Source: Larimichthys crocea
Taxonomy: Eukaryota; Chordata; Actinopteri; Sciaenidae
Assembly: GCF_000972845.2 (NCBI RefSeq)
Contig: NC_040029.1
Coordinates: 1-64,000, forward strand
Direction: 5' to 3'
DNA: 64,000 nucleotides
Shown here: positions 20,704 to 29,978 of the stretch, piece by piece
Numbering within the stretch: position 1 is the stretch's first letter
Layout of the letters: the number at the start of each line of letters is the position of its first letter
Program-made: the position numbers and the translations under genes
The notes under the pieces: generated by a model
The model's database searches: none
What the model was told of the DNA's origin: nothing
What the model saw: the letters and a program-made list of their open reading frames with translations, nothing else

Positions 20704-20729
20704 TGTGGGTTCAATTCCCGGCCAACGCA
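20704..20729 (+). pseudogene. tRNA-Gly 3'-half-like fragment
   Basis: TGTGGGTTCAATTCCCGGCC followed by AACGCA keeps the T-arm and acceptor strand of tRNA-Gly with a C to A change in the B box. It is followed by GCAGACATTTCACATTTTGC, as after the array half-copies. Confidence 0.65.
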
Positions 20730-20825
20730 GCAGACATTTCACATTTTGCATCATCTGCATATGCTCGTATAACAAGACGGAAAAAATGATAACGCATCGA
20801 TCCCTCTGGGAGACCAGTCTAACAT

Positions 20826-20908
20826 GTCAGGATGGCCGAGCGGTCTAAGGCGCTGCGTTCAGGTCGCAGTCTCCCCTGGAGGCGTGGGTTCGAATCCCAC
20901 TTCTGACA
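20826..20908 (+). tRNA. tRNA-Leu(CAG), copy 5
   Basis: 83 nt, identical to copy 1. Followed by TAACTTTTCAG. Confidence 0.97.
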
Positions 20909-21123
20909 GTAACTTTTCAGTAACAGTAACTGGTGCACAACTTTACTGTCATAGTGTCAAAAAAGCTCTGAAGACTCACTGTACTCAACCAGAAGACGGT
21001 AGAGAGATGCTTGGAAATTGCCAATTTGGGCCTCGGTGGTGGTCTCAGTAATGCTATTAGTTACTTTCTGGGAGTAGTAACTGTAACTAGTTACTTTTTT
21101 AGAGTGCTAAAATGCTGCAACAT

Positions 21124-21206
21124 GTCAGGATGGCCGAGCGGTCTAAGGCGCTGCGTTCAGGTCGCAGTCTCCCCTGGAGGCGTGGGTTCGAATCCCACTT
21201 CTGACA
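21124..21206 (+). tRNA. tRNA-Leu(CAG), copy 6
   Basis: 83 nt, identical to copy 1. The 5' flank TTTTTTAGAGTGC and CTGCAACAT is shared with copies 7 and 8, which marks them as products of one unit. Confidence 0.97.
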
Positions 21207-21222
21207 GTAACTTTTCACAAGA

Positions 21223-21255
21223 TGTCAGTCTCAAGTTCGAGCCTCACACAGGGCT
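21223..21255 (+). pseudogene. tRNA-Met 3'-half fragment
   Basis: GTCAGTCTCAAGTTCGAGCC and TCACACAGGGC keep part of the anticodon arm start and the T-arm, with an internal deletion that removes the anticodon. Confidence 0.65.
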
Positions 21256-21348
21256 TTGGTTTGGTGATACCCTATTGCATTAGCATTGTTATAGTACCAA
21301 ACTAAATGCATACACGCTTGGAAATCGCCAATTTTGACTCCATTTTGG

Positions 21349-21421
21349 GCCTCGTTGGCGCAGTAGGCAGCGCGTCAGTCTCATAATCTGAAGGTCGTGA
21401 GTTCGAGCCTCACACGGGGCA
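21349..21421 (+). tRNA. tRNA-Met(CAT), copy 2
   Basis: 73 nt, identical to copy 1 at 12058. Flanked by the spacer CGCTTGGAAATCGCCAATTT, which precedes several Met copies. Confidence 0.95.
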
Positions 21422-21506
21422 TGTGTTTTGTTAGGGGTTAGCATTGTTATAGCAGCGAACTCAAAGTGTACATGCTTGGAAATCGCCAGTTTGTGCTCAA
21501 TATCGG

Positions 21507-21571
21507 GCCTCGTTGGCGCATTAGGCAGTGCCTCAGTCTCATAATCTGAAGGTCATGAGTTCGGGCCTCTA
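21507..21571 (+). pseudogene. tRNA-Met(CAT) pseudogene, 3' end lost
   Basis: The first 60 or so bases follow tRNA-Met, with anticodon CAT retained, but GCGCATTAGGCAGTGCCTC shows D-arm changes and the sequence diverges after GTTCGGGCCTC. The 3' acceptor strand is absent, so it cannot fold. Confidence 0.88.
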
Positions 21572-21838
21572 GTATCCAACTCGAAGGTCCAGTCTGTAGG
21601 ATTTAGACCCGACTATTTGTGAAGCTGCAGATTGCAGCCAAATGAATACTCTCCCATCCCTCAGACAAAACTCTGGATGCAAAATTCAGTTGAGTTTTGC
21701 TGCTCACACACCAGAGGGAAGCAGAGTCTTAATATGTATCCTGCTCTTCTGAACCAAGCACTGTTCAAGGTAACAGAAGGTAATGTAGAAACACCCCGGC
21801 AGCAGGAGGGGATGTATAGATCCATACATGTGTTTTCA

Positions 21839-21911
21839 GCCTCGTTGGCGCAGTAGGCAGCGCGTCAGTCTCATAATCTGAAGGTCGTGAGTTCGAGCCT
21901 CACACGGGGCA
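21839..21911 (+). tRNA. tRNA-Met(CAT), copy 3
   Basis: 73 nt, identical to copy 1. Followed by CTTGTTTTGTTCG. The 5' flank is unrelated to the other Met spacers. Confidence 0.95.
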
Positions 21912-22079
21912 CTTGTTTTGTTCGTTTACCTGGGATTATAGTCATAAACACTGCGAGCTATCTCAACAGATGAGTGGGGAAAATGTTGGACAATAAATGT
22001 GCTTTAAGGGGACCAGCGTGTCGCATTTAGCAGTGGCAACTCCTTTCAGAAAATGAAATGAGGCCTTCAAAGAAAAGAA

Positions 22080-22400
22080 ACATAAAACATGGTAGAGTTT
22101 CACTGATGTTTTGGGGTTGCTTTGCTGCTGTGAGTAGTATTATGAAACCTGAAGACTTACCAAAGAATTCTGTGGTGTAATGGAGGGCCCAGTCATGGGC
22201 AACGACCCAAAGAATACTTCAAAAAGGCAAAGTGCTGAAGAGTTCTGAAGTGGCCAGCAATGAGTCCAGATCTCAAAACAGCATTTCGGAGAACGAACCC
22301 ATAAAATCGGAAAGATCTGGAGCAGTTGGCGAAAGAAAGAACGGAGGTTCAAAAGTTGACGAAACTCACAGATGGTGGTGCCAATATCATTGGCCTTGAC
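22080..22400 (+). pseudogene. Tc1/mariner-type transposase remnant
   Basis: Frame pieces read VSLMFWGCFAAVSSIMKPED, then NDPKNTSKRQSAEEF, then LKWPAMSPDLK in a third frame. This is the order of the C-terminal half of Tc1-family DDE transposases (WGCF, the DPKHTSK-like motif, WP-SPDL). Stops and frameshifts make it dead. Terminal inverted repeats were not found. Confidence 0.75.
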
Positions 22401-22871
22401 TGTCTTCAGTGTGAAAATGTATGCGATTCATTAACAGAAACTTAAAGCTGATACTCAAAATAGATTTTTAGGTGGAGTACCACTTTAAGCACTGGGAGGT
22501 TTGTCAGTGTTTCTCCACTTTGACAAACTACATCATTAATGTGGGTCTTAAATGTCACATCTCTGTTTCCACAATAAGGCTTCTGCTGACGTTCATGTGT
22601 TGGACGTTGCTAAGAGAAAATGTAAATAATGTCACACGTGAGACACGAACCAGACGCATCAGATGTGTCCACAGAAATAAATTTTATCCTGGGGGGGCAA
22701 ACATTCAAAGAATTTGTCAGAGCCATCCACTGTGAGTTTCAGCTCATCGTTTAGCTGTCTGGTGCACAACTTTACTGCCATAGTGTCGAAAAAAGCTCTG
22801 AAAACTCACTGTACGCAACCAGAAAACGGCAGAGAGATGCTTGGAAATCTCCAATTTTTGCTCAAGTTTGG

Positions 22872-22900
22872 GACTCGTTGGCGCAGTAGGCAGTCTCAGT
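22872..22900 (+). pseudogene. tRNA-Met 5' fragment
   Basis: GACTCGTTGGCGCAGTAGGC followed by AGTCTCAG matches the 5' third of tRNA-Met with an internal deletion. No anticodon or T-arm follows. Confidence 0.7.
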
Positions 22901-22974
22901 AACTACTCTAGTTACTTTCTGGGAGTAGTAACTGTAACTGGTTACTTTTTTAGAGTGCAAAAATGCTGTAACAT

Positions 22975-23057
22975 GTCAGGATGGCCGAGCGGTCTAAGGC
23001 GCTGCGTTCAGGTCGCAGTCTCCCCTGGAGGCGTGGGTTCGAATCCCACTTCTGACA
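22975..23057 (+). tRNA. tRNA-Leu(CAG), copy 7
   Basis: 83 nt, identical to copy 1. Followed by TAAATTTTTAC as terminator. Confidence 0.97.
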
Positions 23058-23076
23058 GTAAATTTTTACAAGACGA

Positions 23077-23122
23077 AAGTCTCATAATTAGAAGGTCTCA
23101 GGTTCGAGCCTCACACAGGGCA
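23077..23122 (+). pseudogene. tRNA-Met 3' two-thirds
   Basis: AGTCTCATAATTAGAAGGTC keeps the CAT anticodon, and the T-arm and tail CACACAGGGCA follow. The 5' third is missing, so no acceptor stem can form. Confidence 0.8.
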
Positions 23123-23220
23123 TGTGTTTTGTTAGGGGTTACCCTTTTGCCTTAGTACTGTTACAGTGCCAAACTAAAAGCATACGCGCTTGTAAGTCAC
23201 CAATTTATGCTCCAATTTGG

Positions 23221-23280
23221 GCCTTGTTGGTGCAATAGCAGCGCGTCAGTCTTGTTCAAGCGATGTAAGTTCAAGGGATG
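23221..23280 (+). pseudogene. tRNA-Met relic, anticodon lost
   Basis: GCCTTGTTGGTGCAATAGCA and GCGCGTCAGTCTTG follow tRNA-Met with several substitutions. The anticodon loop is replaced (CTTGTTCAAGCG) and the T-arm is eroded. Confidence 0.7.
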
Positions 23281-23284
23281 GAGG

Positions 23285-23430
23285 AGCTTTTTAAAAATTA
23301 CTCGAAAGTAATGTAATAGTTACTTTCCAAAGTAACTAGTTACTTTTAGAATTTGTCACTCAGTAACTACATTAGTCAGTACAGTTTCTGGGAGTAGTAA
23401 CTGTAACTAGTTACTTTTTTAGAGTGCTGA
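23285..23430. repeat. AGTAACT/AGTTACT-rich repeat
   Basis: Repeated short inverted motifs (AGTAACTAGTTACTTTT, GTAACTACATTAG, GGGAGTAGTAACTGTAACTA). A shorter form of the same sequence precedes the Leu copies at 21124 and 22975 and occurs at 20023-20050. It resembles a non-autonomous DNA transposon end, but no limits can be set. Confidence 0.65.
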
Positions 23431-23443
23431 CATGCTGTAACAT

Positions 23444-23523
23444 GTCAGGATGGCCGAGCGGTCTAAGGCGCTGTCAGGTCGCAGTCTCCCCTGGAGGCGT
23501 GGGTTCGAATCCCACTTCTGACA
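23444..23523 (+). pseudogene. tRNA-Leu(CAG) with broken anticodon arm
   Basis: Identical to the other Leu genes except for loss of CGT (CTGTCAGGTCG for CTGCGTTCAGGTCG). The length is 80 nt. The 5' strand of the anticodon stem is lost, so the arm cannot form normally. All other arms and both internal promoter boxes remain. Confidence 0.88.
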
Positions 23524-23648
23524 GTAACTTTTTACAAGACTTCCGGCACCTGTTCAGTACCTCTGTACGTGTTGTATCATCTATTGCGTTAAAGTGGCTA
23601 ACTGGAAAGGGACGCACTTGGAAAACAGCGATTTTGCAGGCAATGTGG

Positions 23649-23721
23649 GCCTCGTTGGCGCAGTAGGCAGCGCGTCAGTCTCATAATCTGAAGGTCGTGA
23701 GTTCGAGCCTCACACGGGGCA
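23649..23721 (+). tRNA. tRNA-Met(CAT), copy 4
   Basis: 73 nt, identical to copy 1, followed by TGTGTTTTGCTAGG. It is the last complete tRNA in the window. Confidence 0.95.
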
Positions 23722-23803
23722 TGTGTTTTGCTAGGGGTTACCCTATTGTGTTAGCATTGTTATACTGCCAAACTCAAAGTGTACACGCTTGGAAATCGCC
23801 AAT

Positions 23804-23845
23804 TAGCGCGTCAGTCTCATAACCTGAAGGTTGTGAGTTCAAACA
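23804..23845 (+). pseudogene. tRNA-Met middle fragment
   Basis: AGCGCGTCAGTCTCATAACC and TGAAGGTTGTGAGTTCAA keep the anticodon arm and part of the T-arm. Both acceptor strands are missing. Confidence 0.75.
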
Positions 23846-24257
23846 CTACACTAAACTGTGCTCCGCCCACTTGATTTCTGCCAATAGATTCTCCAAAATG
23901 TTACAAACTGGACCTTTCAAAGTTGATATGTCAGTGTTGTGTTCATAACTTGTTTCCACTGCCCCCAAGTGGCCAAAAAAATCAGTTATTGCAGCTTTAA
24001 AGGACAGAGTGACGTTTCCCCCAGTCATCTCTTACAGTAGTCAGGTGGTCATGTCAACATTAAAATAAAATTTTAACAATATTTCTGTTTTGTGTTTCTT
24101 TCAGCGTCGACAGTTTCCGGCTCCGGGCGTCTTCCGTGAGTAAAATGTCGTCAAACAACCTTCAAACGCTGGAACACTGACAGTCTGAAGAATAGATGCC
24201 GTATCTGTAACGTCACCAACAGGTTTCTGTTCAAAGACGTGGACCTGACACAAGAAG

Positions 24258-24563
24258 AATGACACCTGGTTGCTCAAACAAGCAATCTGCAATGGCACCT
24301 ACCTGTCAGTCACAGCGGCAACTCTCTTAATCCTGCATAACTTAAAGCCTTAATATAATGTGAACAGGTGAGTTGTATATAAATTCACCCTCAGTACAGT
24401 TGTCATGAATGGGGAAATTTGCTATAGAGACCAAAACTGTTTTTTGTACCAGGCTGTAAACATGTTTATTTCTGCTGTGAAACATGGGGACTTATGGAGA
24501 CTGACTCACTTCTGGAGCCAGCCTCAAGTGGACGTTTGAGGAACTGCAGTTTTTTTTTTTTTT
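24258..24563 (+). repeat. Dispersed repeat A, copy 1
   Basis: Runs from a CCTGGTTGCTCAAACAAGC segment through CTCTTAATCCTGCATAACTT and ACAGTTGTCATGAATGGGG to CCTCAAGTGGACGTTTGAGG and a T-run. It is non-coding. Further copies lie at 40358, 41001, 46837, 51161, 56455 (inverted) and 57572. The family type is unknown (SINE or MITE-like). Confidence 0.88.
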
Positions 24564-26630
24564 GCTGGTTGTACCTTGTGTTTCTTTCCTGTGGTATCAC
24601 TCTTAACATATTCCAGGAACACGTCAGCATGTAATGTAACACAACCCAGCTGAAACTTTGGACTCAAATAATATTGAACTTCCTGTAACACCTCCTACAC
24701 AGCCGAGACAAAAAAGCGGACACGTTCCTCTATAATCTTCTTGAAGGGATCATTTGTTGTGTTATATAATCAGTAACGTTGAGTTATTGAACAGTAATAA
24801 AACAGATTTTTTCAGCTTGGATGATTTATGGTGACATTTCTTCATATTAATATGTTTTTTTTAAATAGCAGTTGTTGTGTTATGTTAAATAAATCACCAC
24901 TGATCAAAAGGAAAATCTGTTATTATTTGTTTTTCATACATTTGAATTCACTTTACGTAGCAACACTTCTTGTCTTCTTATCAGCCGAGGCCTCGGCTCC
25001 AGCTTGCCGATCAGGTTGAACGTTTACAGAAAGCATGGCTCACGTCTCTCTGTTTACTTTCTGCGGTTTCAACATTACGCAACCTTTGGAATCGGACTTC
25101 AGAGTGGAACTTTCCCATCACCCGCCCTCCCTTACAGGTGCATGTGATGTGTTTATGAATAGCCATGAGGCTGACATGTCGAAAGCGCTCTTTGATTTTC
25201 GGACCTGCTGTCGTGTTAAGCTTTAGAAGTTGTTGCCAGAAGGCACGCATGAAAACAAACAGATTAAAATCTGTGGTCGCCTGTCCGTGTGTAAGATCTG
25301 TATAGGTTGACGTGTATAGTGATTCGTATAGCGCCTGCAGCCTCAGGCTGAAAAATGCCAAACAGGCAGAACAAGTTGTTTCTATACGGGAAGGGAACAA
25401 CCTATGTCAGGACTTGTTCTGCATGACACGTTTGCAATGATTGGCTTGTTGTCCCGCCCATCAAAACTTTATTTTGAACAGAAAACAGAGGCTGAATTAG
25501 TCCAACTCAAGTTTATTATTAATATATACAGGGGGCATGCTCAGTGGTGGTTAGTTTAAACAGCTCGCTAAAAATAAACAACACCAGAGTCCAATGCTGC
25601 CTTTCAGAGCTTTGTAAATACTGTAGAATGGATATTCTGACTGTGATAGAATAGAATAATCTTTATTGTCATGCAATGCATAATGAAATTTAAATGCCAT
25701 CTTCAGTGCAGGCGCACAAAAAACATAAATAAAACAGATAAAAGGGATAAAAACATGGATAAACTGCGCTTACATCCACATACATACAGTATATACAGAG
25801 CACCAGATAGATAGATACTTATAATACTAATCCAGTTCATCCAGTAGCAGCATGCAAACATATGTTGAATTAACCTGTAACCATAAGTTAAAATTAACCA
25901 GAGATCTAAATTTAAATATGTACAGAGAGATTAAACATTTGTAACAAAAAATTAAACATTTGTATAGAAGATACAACTGTGTTAAGAAGTTAACCCGTGC
26001 CAAACATCTATACAAAAACTATATAAGTGACTGTAGAAATAAAAATACGAGAGAGAGAACAGGAATAAGATCAAGACACCAGTCTGGGACTTGTTTTGGA
26101 CTCACATCACATTGACTGATGATCCTACAGCTTGAATACCTTTTCCAGAGGATATCCAACATGTTGTATGTACCCATCTGCTGTATGTTTGCTTTCCAGC
26201 TATGTAAACGCATCAATACGTCCCCTATACTGTACTAACATCATTTATATGGCGTCTGTATTTTATTTTATTCTATATTCTTGTTTTGAGATCGATTCTT
26301 TACTTTAAGTTCTGCTCTTGTTTGCAATGCTGCGGTTTCGGCAAAGAGGAAACAACCAACACAGACTAACTAAAGGCTTTGGGGGTTGTTAGGTTGTTTA
26401 CATATTATTTATATTTTCACCAGTTGTTGTTGAGAATTTTATTTGTTTACTGGTTTGCGAGCACTTTTTATTTAAGATTTTTCTGAAAAAAATATGATAA
26501 TAAACAGATTTTCTATTTAATTATAAACTTTGTCCTAATTCTGTCCTGGGTTTTAACTATTTAACATCACAAAAAACACTTAAGGTCATGAAAACTAATT
26601 GAGATTTAGCAATTTAACGACGCATCCACC
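24564..26630. other. Intergenic repeat-rich DNA
   Basis: No gene recognised. A LINE/SINE-like 3' end with AGAATAATCTTTATTGTCAT lies at 25645-25720. The rest is AT-rich with short open frames lacking any domain. Confidence 0.5.
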
Positions 26631-26679
26631 TTATTTATTGAAAAGTTTCGGTATCGGCGATACTGGCCCGTATTTACTT

Positions 26680-26696
26680 GGTATCGGATCGATACC
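26680..26696. repeat. GGTATCGGATCGATACC inverted repeat
   Basis: A 17-bp near-palindrome within a GTATCGG-rich stretch (26648-26705), resembling ends of fish non-autonomous DNA elements. A diverged relative is near 20315-20350. Confidence 0.55.
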
Positions 26697-26723
26697 AAAA
26701 TATGCAGTATCACACACCACTGT

Positions 26724-27510
26724 CTGACGCTACATGTAATATGTATAAGATGTCTCACAATGTCAAACACCAGAGATAAAAGAAATAAAAACTTGAATTA
26801 TTTAATTAATTAAAAAAATATATATATATATATATATACTTATATATATATATATTGAGAGAGAATGTGGGCCGGGGTGGAGAGGCTCCTTGATAATCTT
26901 CTGGGCTTTCTTTTGATAAGTGATAAATATAGGCAAGGCAAGGCAAGTTTATTTGTATAGCACAATTCGTACACAAGGCAATTCATAGTGCTTTACAGAG
27001 GCAAGGAAAAACATTTGACATTAAGACAAGCAATAGCAATAGAAATAAAAAATTAAAAAGAGAAGAAAATTTAATAAAAACATCAGAATGTCATTTAAAA
27101 CATTAAAACAGCAAATTTGAAACAAATTTAAAACAAAAACGAATCACTGGATTATGATTCTCTTTAAAAGAGCTCAGCCATAAGCACGTGAAAATAGAAA
27201 AGTTTTTAACCTGGATTTAAAAGTGCTAAGATTGGGGCTGATTTCAATATAGAATATAATCGTCAAATAAATGTTTTCAATTGAAGGAAATTATCTTTAC
27301 AATAGAAAAGTGCCACTATCTGACGCTACATGTAATATGTATAAGATGTTCTACTGTCCAACACCAGAGATAAAATAAATAAAAACTTGAATTATTTAAT
27401 TAATTTCAAAATATATATATATGAGAGAGAGATGTGGGCCGGAGTGGAGATGGCTCCTTGATAATCTTCTGGGCTTTCTTTGTGATAAGTGATAAATATA
27501 GAATATAATC
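26724..27510. repeat. Tandem duplication split by a retroposon
   Basis: The block from CTGACGCTACATGTAATATG to GTGATAAATATAGAATATAA occurs as 26724-26931 plus 27246-27265, and again as 27319-27510. Both copies carry a TA-repeat and GATAATCTTCTGGGCTTTC. The first copy is interrupted by the insertion at 26932-27245. Confidence 0.88.
26932..27245. mobile_element. LINE/SINE-type 3' end insertion with target duplication
   Basis: GGCAAGGCAAGGCAAGTTTA and TTTGTATAGCACAATTC followed by GTGCTTTACAGAGG are typical of fish retroposon 3' ends (minus orientation). AATATA flanks it at 26926-26931 and 27246-27251. The paralogous block at 27490-27505 has the empty site, which defines the limits exactly. Confidence 0.85.
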
Positions 27511-27639
27511 GTCAAATAAATTTAATTATCTTTTTTTAATTACAATAGAAAAGTGCAGGAGTGCCTCGATGCTGAAAATTCCGATTTTCTTACATCTGAA
27601 CGTGAACGCCACACCCCCCAGTTTGACGTTATGCGAGCC

Positions 27640-27650
27640 GCGCATGCGCA
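27640..27650. promoter_or_regulatory. tsc22d1: NRF1-type palindrome upstream of tsc22d1 long isoform
   Basis: GCGCATGCGCA matches the palindromic NRF1 consensus. It lies about 650 bp upstream of the long-isoform ATG, at the start of a CpG-rich stretch (27600-27980), which is the likely promoter. The start site itself is not visible. Confidence 0.6.
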
Positions 27651-28267
27651 GTGGCTGTGTTTGCCTCTGACAGCAGCGGCCGTTAGCAGCTCCGCTTCGC
27701 CCGGCGATGAGACAGCAAACACGGACTGCTCGGTCGGCGGACGCACCGGGATGGACTTAAACCAGCGCTTCTTCCACCCTTACGAAGACGGATATCATTT
27801 AGACAGCGGACAGCGGTGTGTAGTGAGTTTTTAAACCGACGCTGGGGTCGTTGTTTGCGGGGGGAAAAGGAGGATAGTCGACGGTGAGAGAGAGCGGGAG
27901 GGGGATGGAGCCAACGGCCGCTTTCCTGCGACATACGCCGGCTACAGAGGGAGCCACCTCCACCTGAGCGAGCACCGCAACAGTCCGGCAGCTTCACTTA
28001 TAATATTTGTTTAATTTCTATTGAATTTAAATAGTAAAAAAAAATTTTAAAAAACGCACTTAAGTTATACCTAATCGGGTTTTTCACAGTTTTTTTTTTA
28101 AAGCTAACTAACGACTAGCCGGTTGTTTTTGTTTTATTTTGAAATTATTAATCCGGATAAAGTTGGATTAAAACTTCAGATCAGAAGTTTATGATTTTTT
28201 TTTTTTTTTTTTTTAAGAGGACATAAGTCAGCTGACTTCTCACTTAGCATCTGTGCTAACTCCTTAG

Positions 28268-28297
28268 CCCTCCTCCTCCTCCTCCTCCTCCTCCTCC
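28268..28297. repeat. CTC trinucleotide run in the 5'UTR
   Basis: About ten CTC/TCC units directly before the tsc22d1 long-isoform start codon at 28306. Length variation here would alter the leader only. Confidence 0.9.
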
Positions 28298-28305
28298 GAG
28301 CAGAG

Positions 28306-29978
28306 ATGCACCACCCGGACTACTCCGCAGATCCCCCCGCCTCAGGGAGCAGGAAAGCGGCCTATCACTACAGGAGAGGCAGCAGCGGTGCTCCTGCGTC
28401 CAACCCAGGTGATGACAACAACCCGACCCAGGCCGGCTCCTCCTCACCTGGGCTGCAGCAGCAGCAGGTGTCCGGAGCTCAGGTGAAGAAGAAGAGCGGC
28501 TTCCAGATCACGAGCGTCACCTCGGCTCAGATCAACGTGAGCGGCAACAACAGCTTGGCGGATGACACCGAGAGCTACGACGACATGGACGAGTCCCACA
28601 CGGAGGATCTGTCCTCGTCCGACATGCTGGACGTGTCCGTGTCCAGAGCCACGGACACAGGCGTGCCGGAGAGGAGCTCCTCCGATGAGACGCTGAACAG
28701 CCTCCACGGGGTCGACACGCCCGGGCTGGTGTCGCCCAACGAGCCCCTTCAGCTTCAGGGGTCTCAGCAGCAGACCTCGCTGGTGAACGGCGGCGTGCAT
28801 CATCATTATTACCCTCATCATCATCACTCTGACAGCCTGGGAGGAGGCGAGCCTGTGCTGGCCGCTCTCCCCATCGCCACCTCCAGCCCGGCCATGCCGT
28901 CCAAAGCCGCGGGTGGCCAGGCGCAGAAGCTGCCCATGTTGGACAACACTAAACCTGCAGCCGCTGAAGGCGGCGTGAACATTTCTAACGTGTCTCCTGC
29001 TGCTGACAACACTAACACGAGCGGGCAGATGACCTCTGTTGGAGGAGGAACCAGCGCTCCTCCTCCTCCTGCTGCTGCTGCTGCTGCTCCCAACACTCAA
29101 ACCCAAGCGGCTACCGGCTCTCGTTTCAGGGTGGTGAAGCTGGACACGAACTCTGAGCCGTTCCGTAAAGGACGGTGGACGTGTACGGAGTACTACGAAA
29201 AGGAGGTCTCGCATCCGGCCGCGGCTGAGGCGCCAAAAGGCGCGGAGGTGGCCGCAGAGGCCGAGGCAGGGAACGCCGGTGTGCAGCCTCCTCACACGCT
29301 GCAGCCCTATCAGCCGCCGACGCAGGACTTCACCAGTCCACAGGCGATGCAGAGTCCGCCACAGGCGTACGTGTCGCCGCAGGAGGTCGTCATGCAGAAG
29401 CCGGCGGCTCCTCTCGCTCTACCTACAGCGACGCCACAGCCTCCCTACACTGTCGAGGCCCAACAACAACAACAAGGTTACCCTGCACCTCTGCTCCATT
29501 CAGGGGTCCGACAGCCGGACTTTATCCAGCCCACCGCCCCCTTCCAGACGCAGGTCCAGCCCCCGCTGCCCCACGTCACCACAGGACTCCCCATCACACC
29601 GCTACCAGGGGTCACAGCGCAGCCGCCCCAGCTGCCCCATCAAGGTCAGGTCGCCCCACCTGCCCTCCCAGCTCAACCCCAACCCCTCTCCACCGCCTCC
29701 GCCCCACACGGGACCCCCTACATGCCTCTAACCGCTGTCCTGCAACCCCTCCTCACCCCGGGAGCGTCCTTCGCCCAGGTCCCCGGCGGTGGAGGAGGCA
29801 GCTCCATAAAAACCTCCCAGCTGGAGGACGCCCAGAAGCTGCTGCTCCAACACCAAGGCCTGCTGGGCCTGCCCCGGCTGGCGGCGGAGGCCCACGCGGG
29901 GATGTCGGCCGAGGCCAGCGCCTTCATGGCGGCCGCCGCGGGCCTCAGGACTCAGCACGGCGACGGCGAGGAGGACAG
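28306..29978 (+). CDS. tsc22d1: tsc22d1 long-isoform first coding exon
   Basis: A single 1673-nt exon encodes residues 1-557 plus two bases of codon 558. The donor is GACAG|GTGAGG. The ATG was chosen because it follows the 5'UTR CTC run and starts MHHP, similar to the MHQP start of mammalian long TSC22D1. The sequence is low-complexity and mostly disordered, apart from the two conserved family blocks. Confidence 0.95.

Noticed and set aside
28444..29295. 283-codon minus-strand frame opposite tsc22d1 exon 1
   Set aside because: It is the shadow of a GC-rich coding exon; the plus frame matches conserved TSC22D1 blocks.
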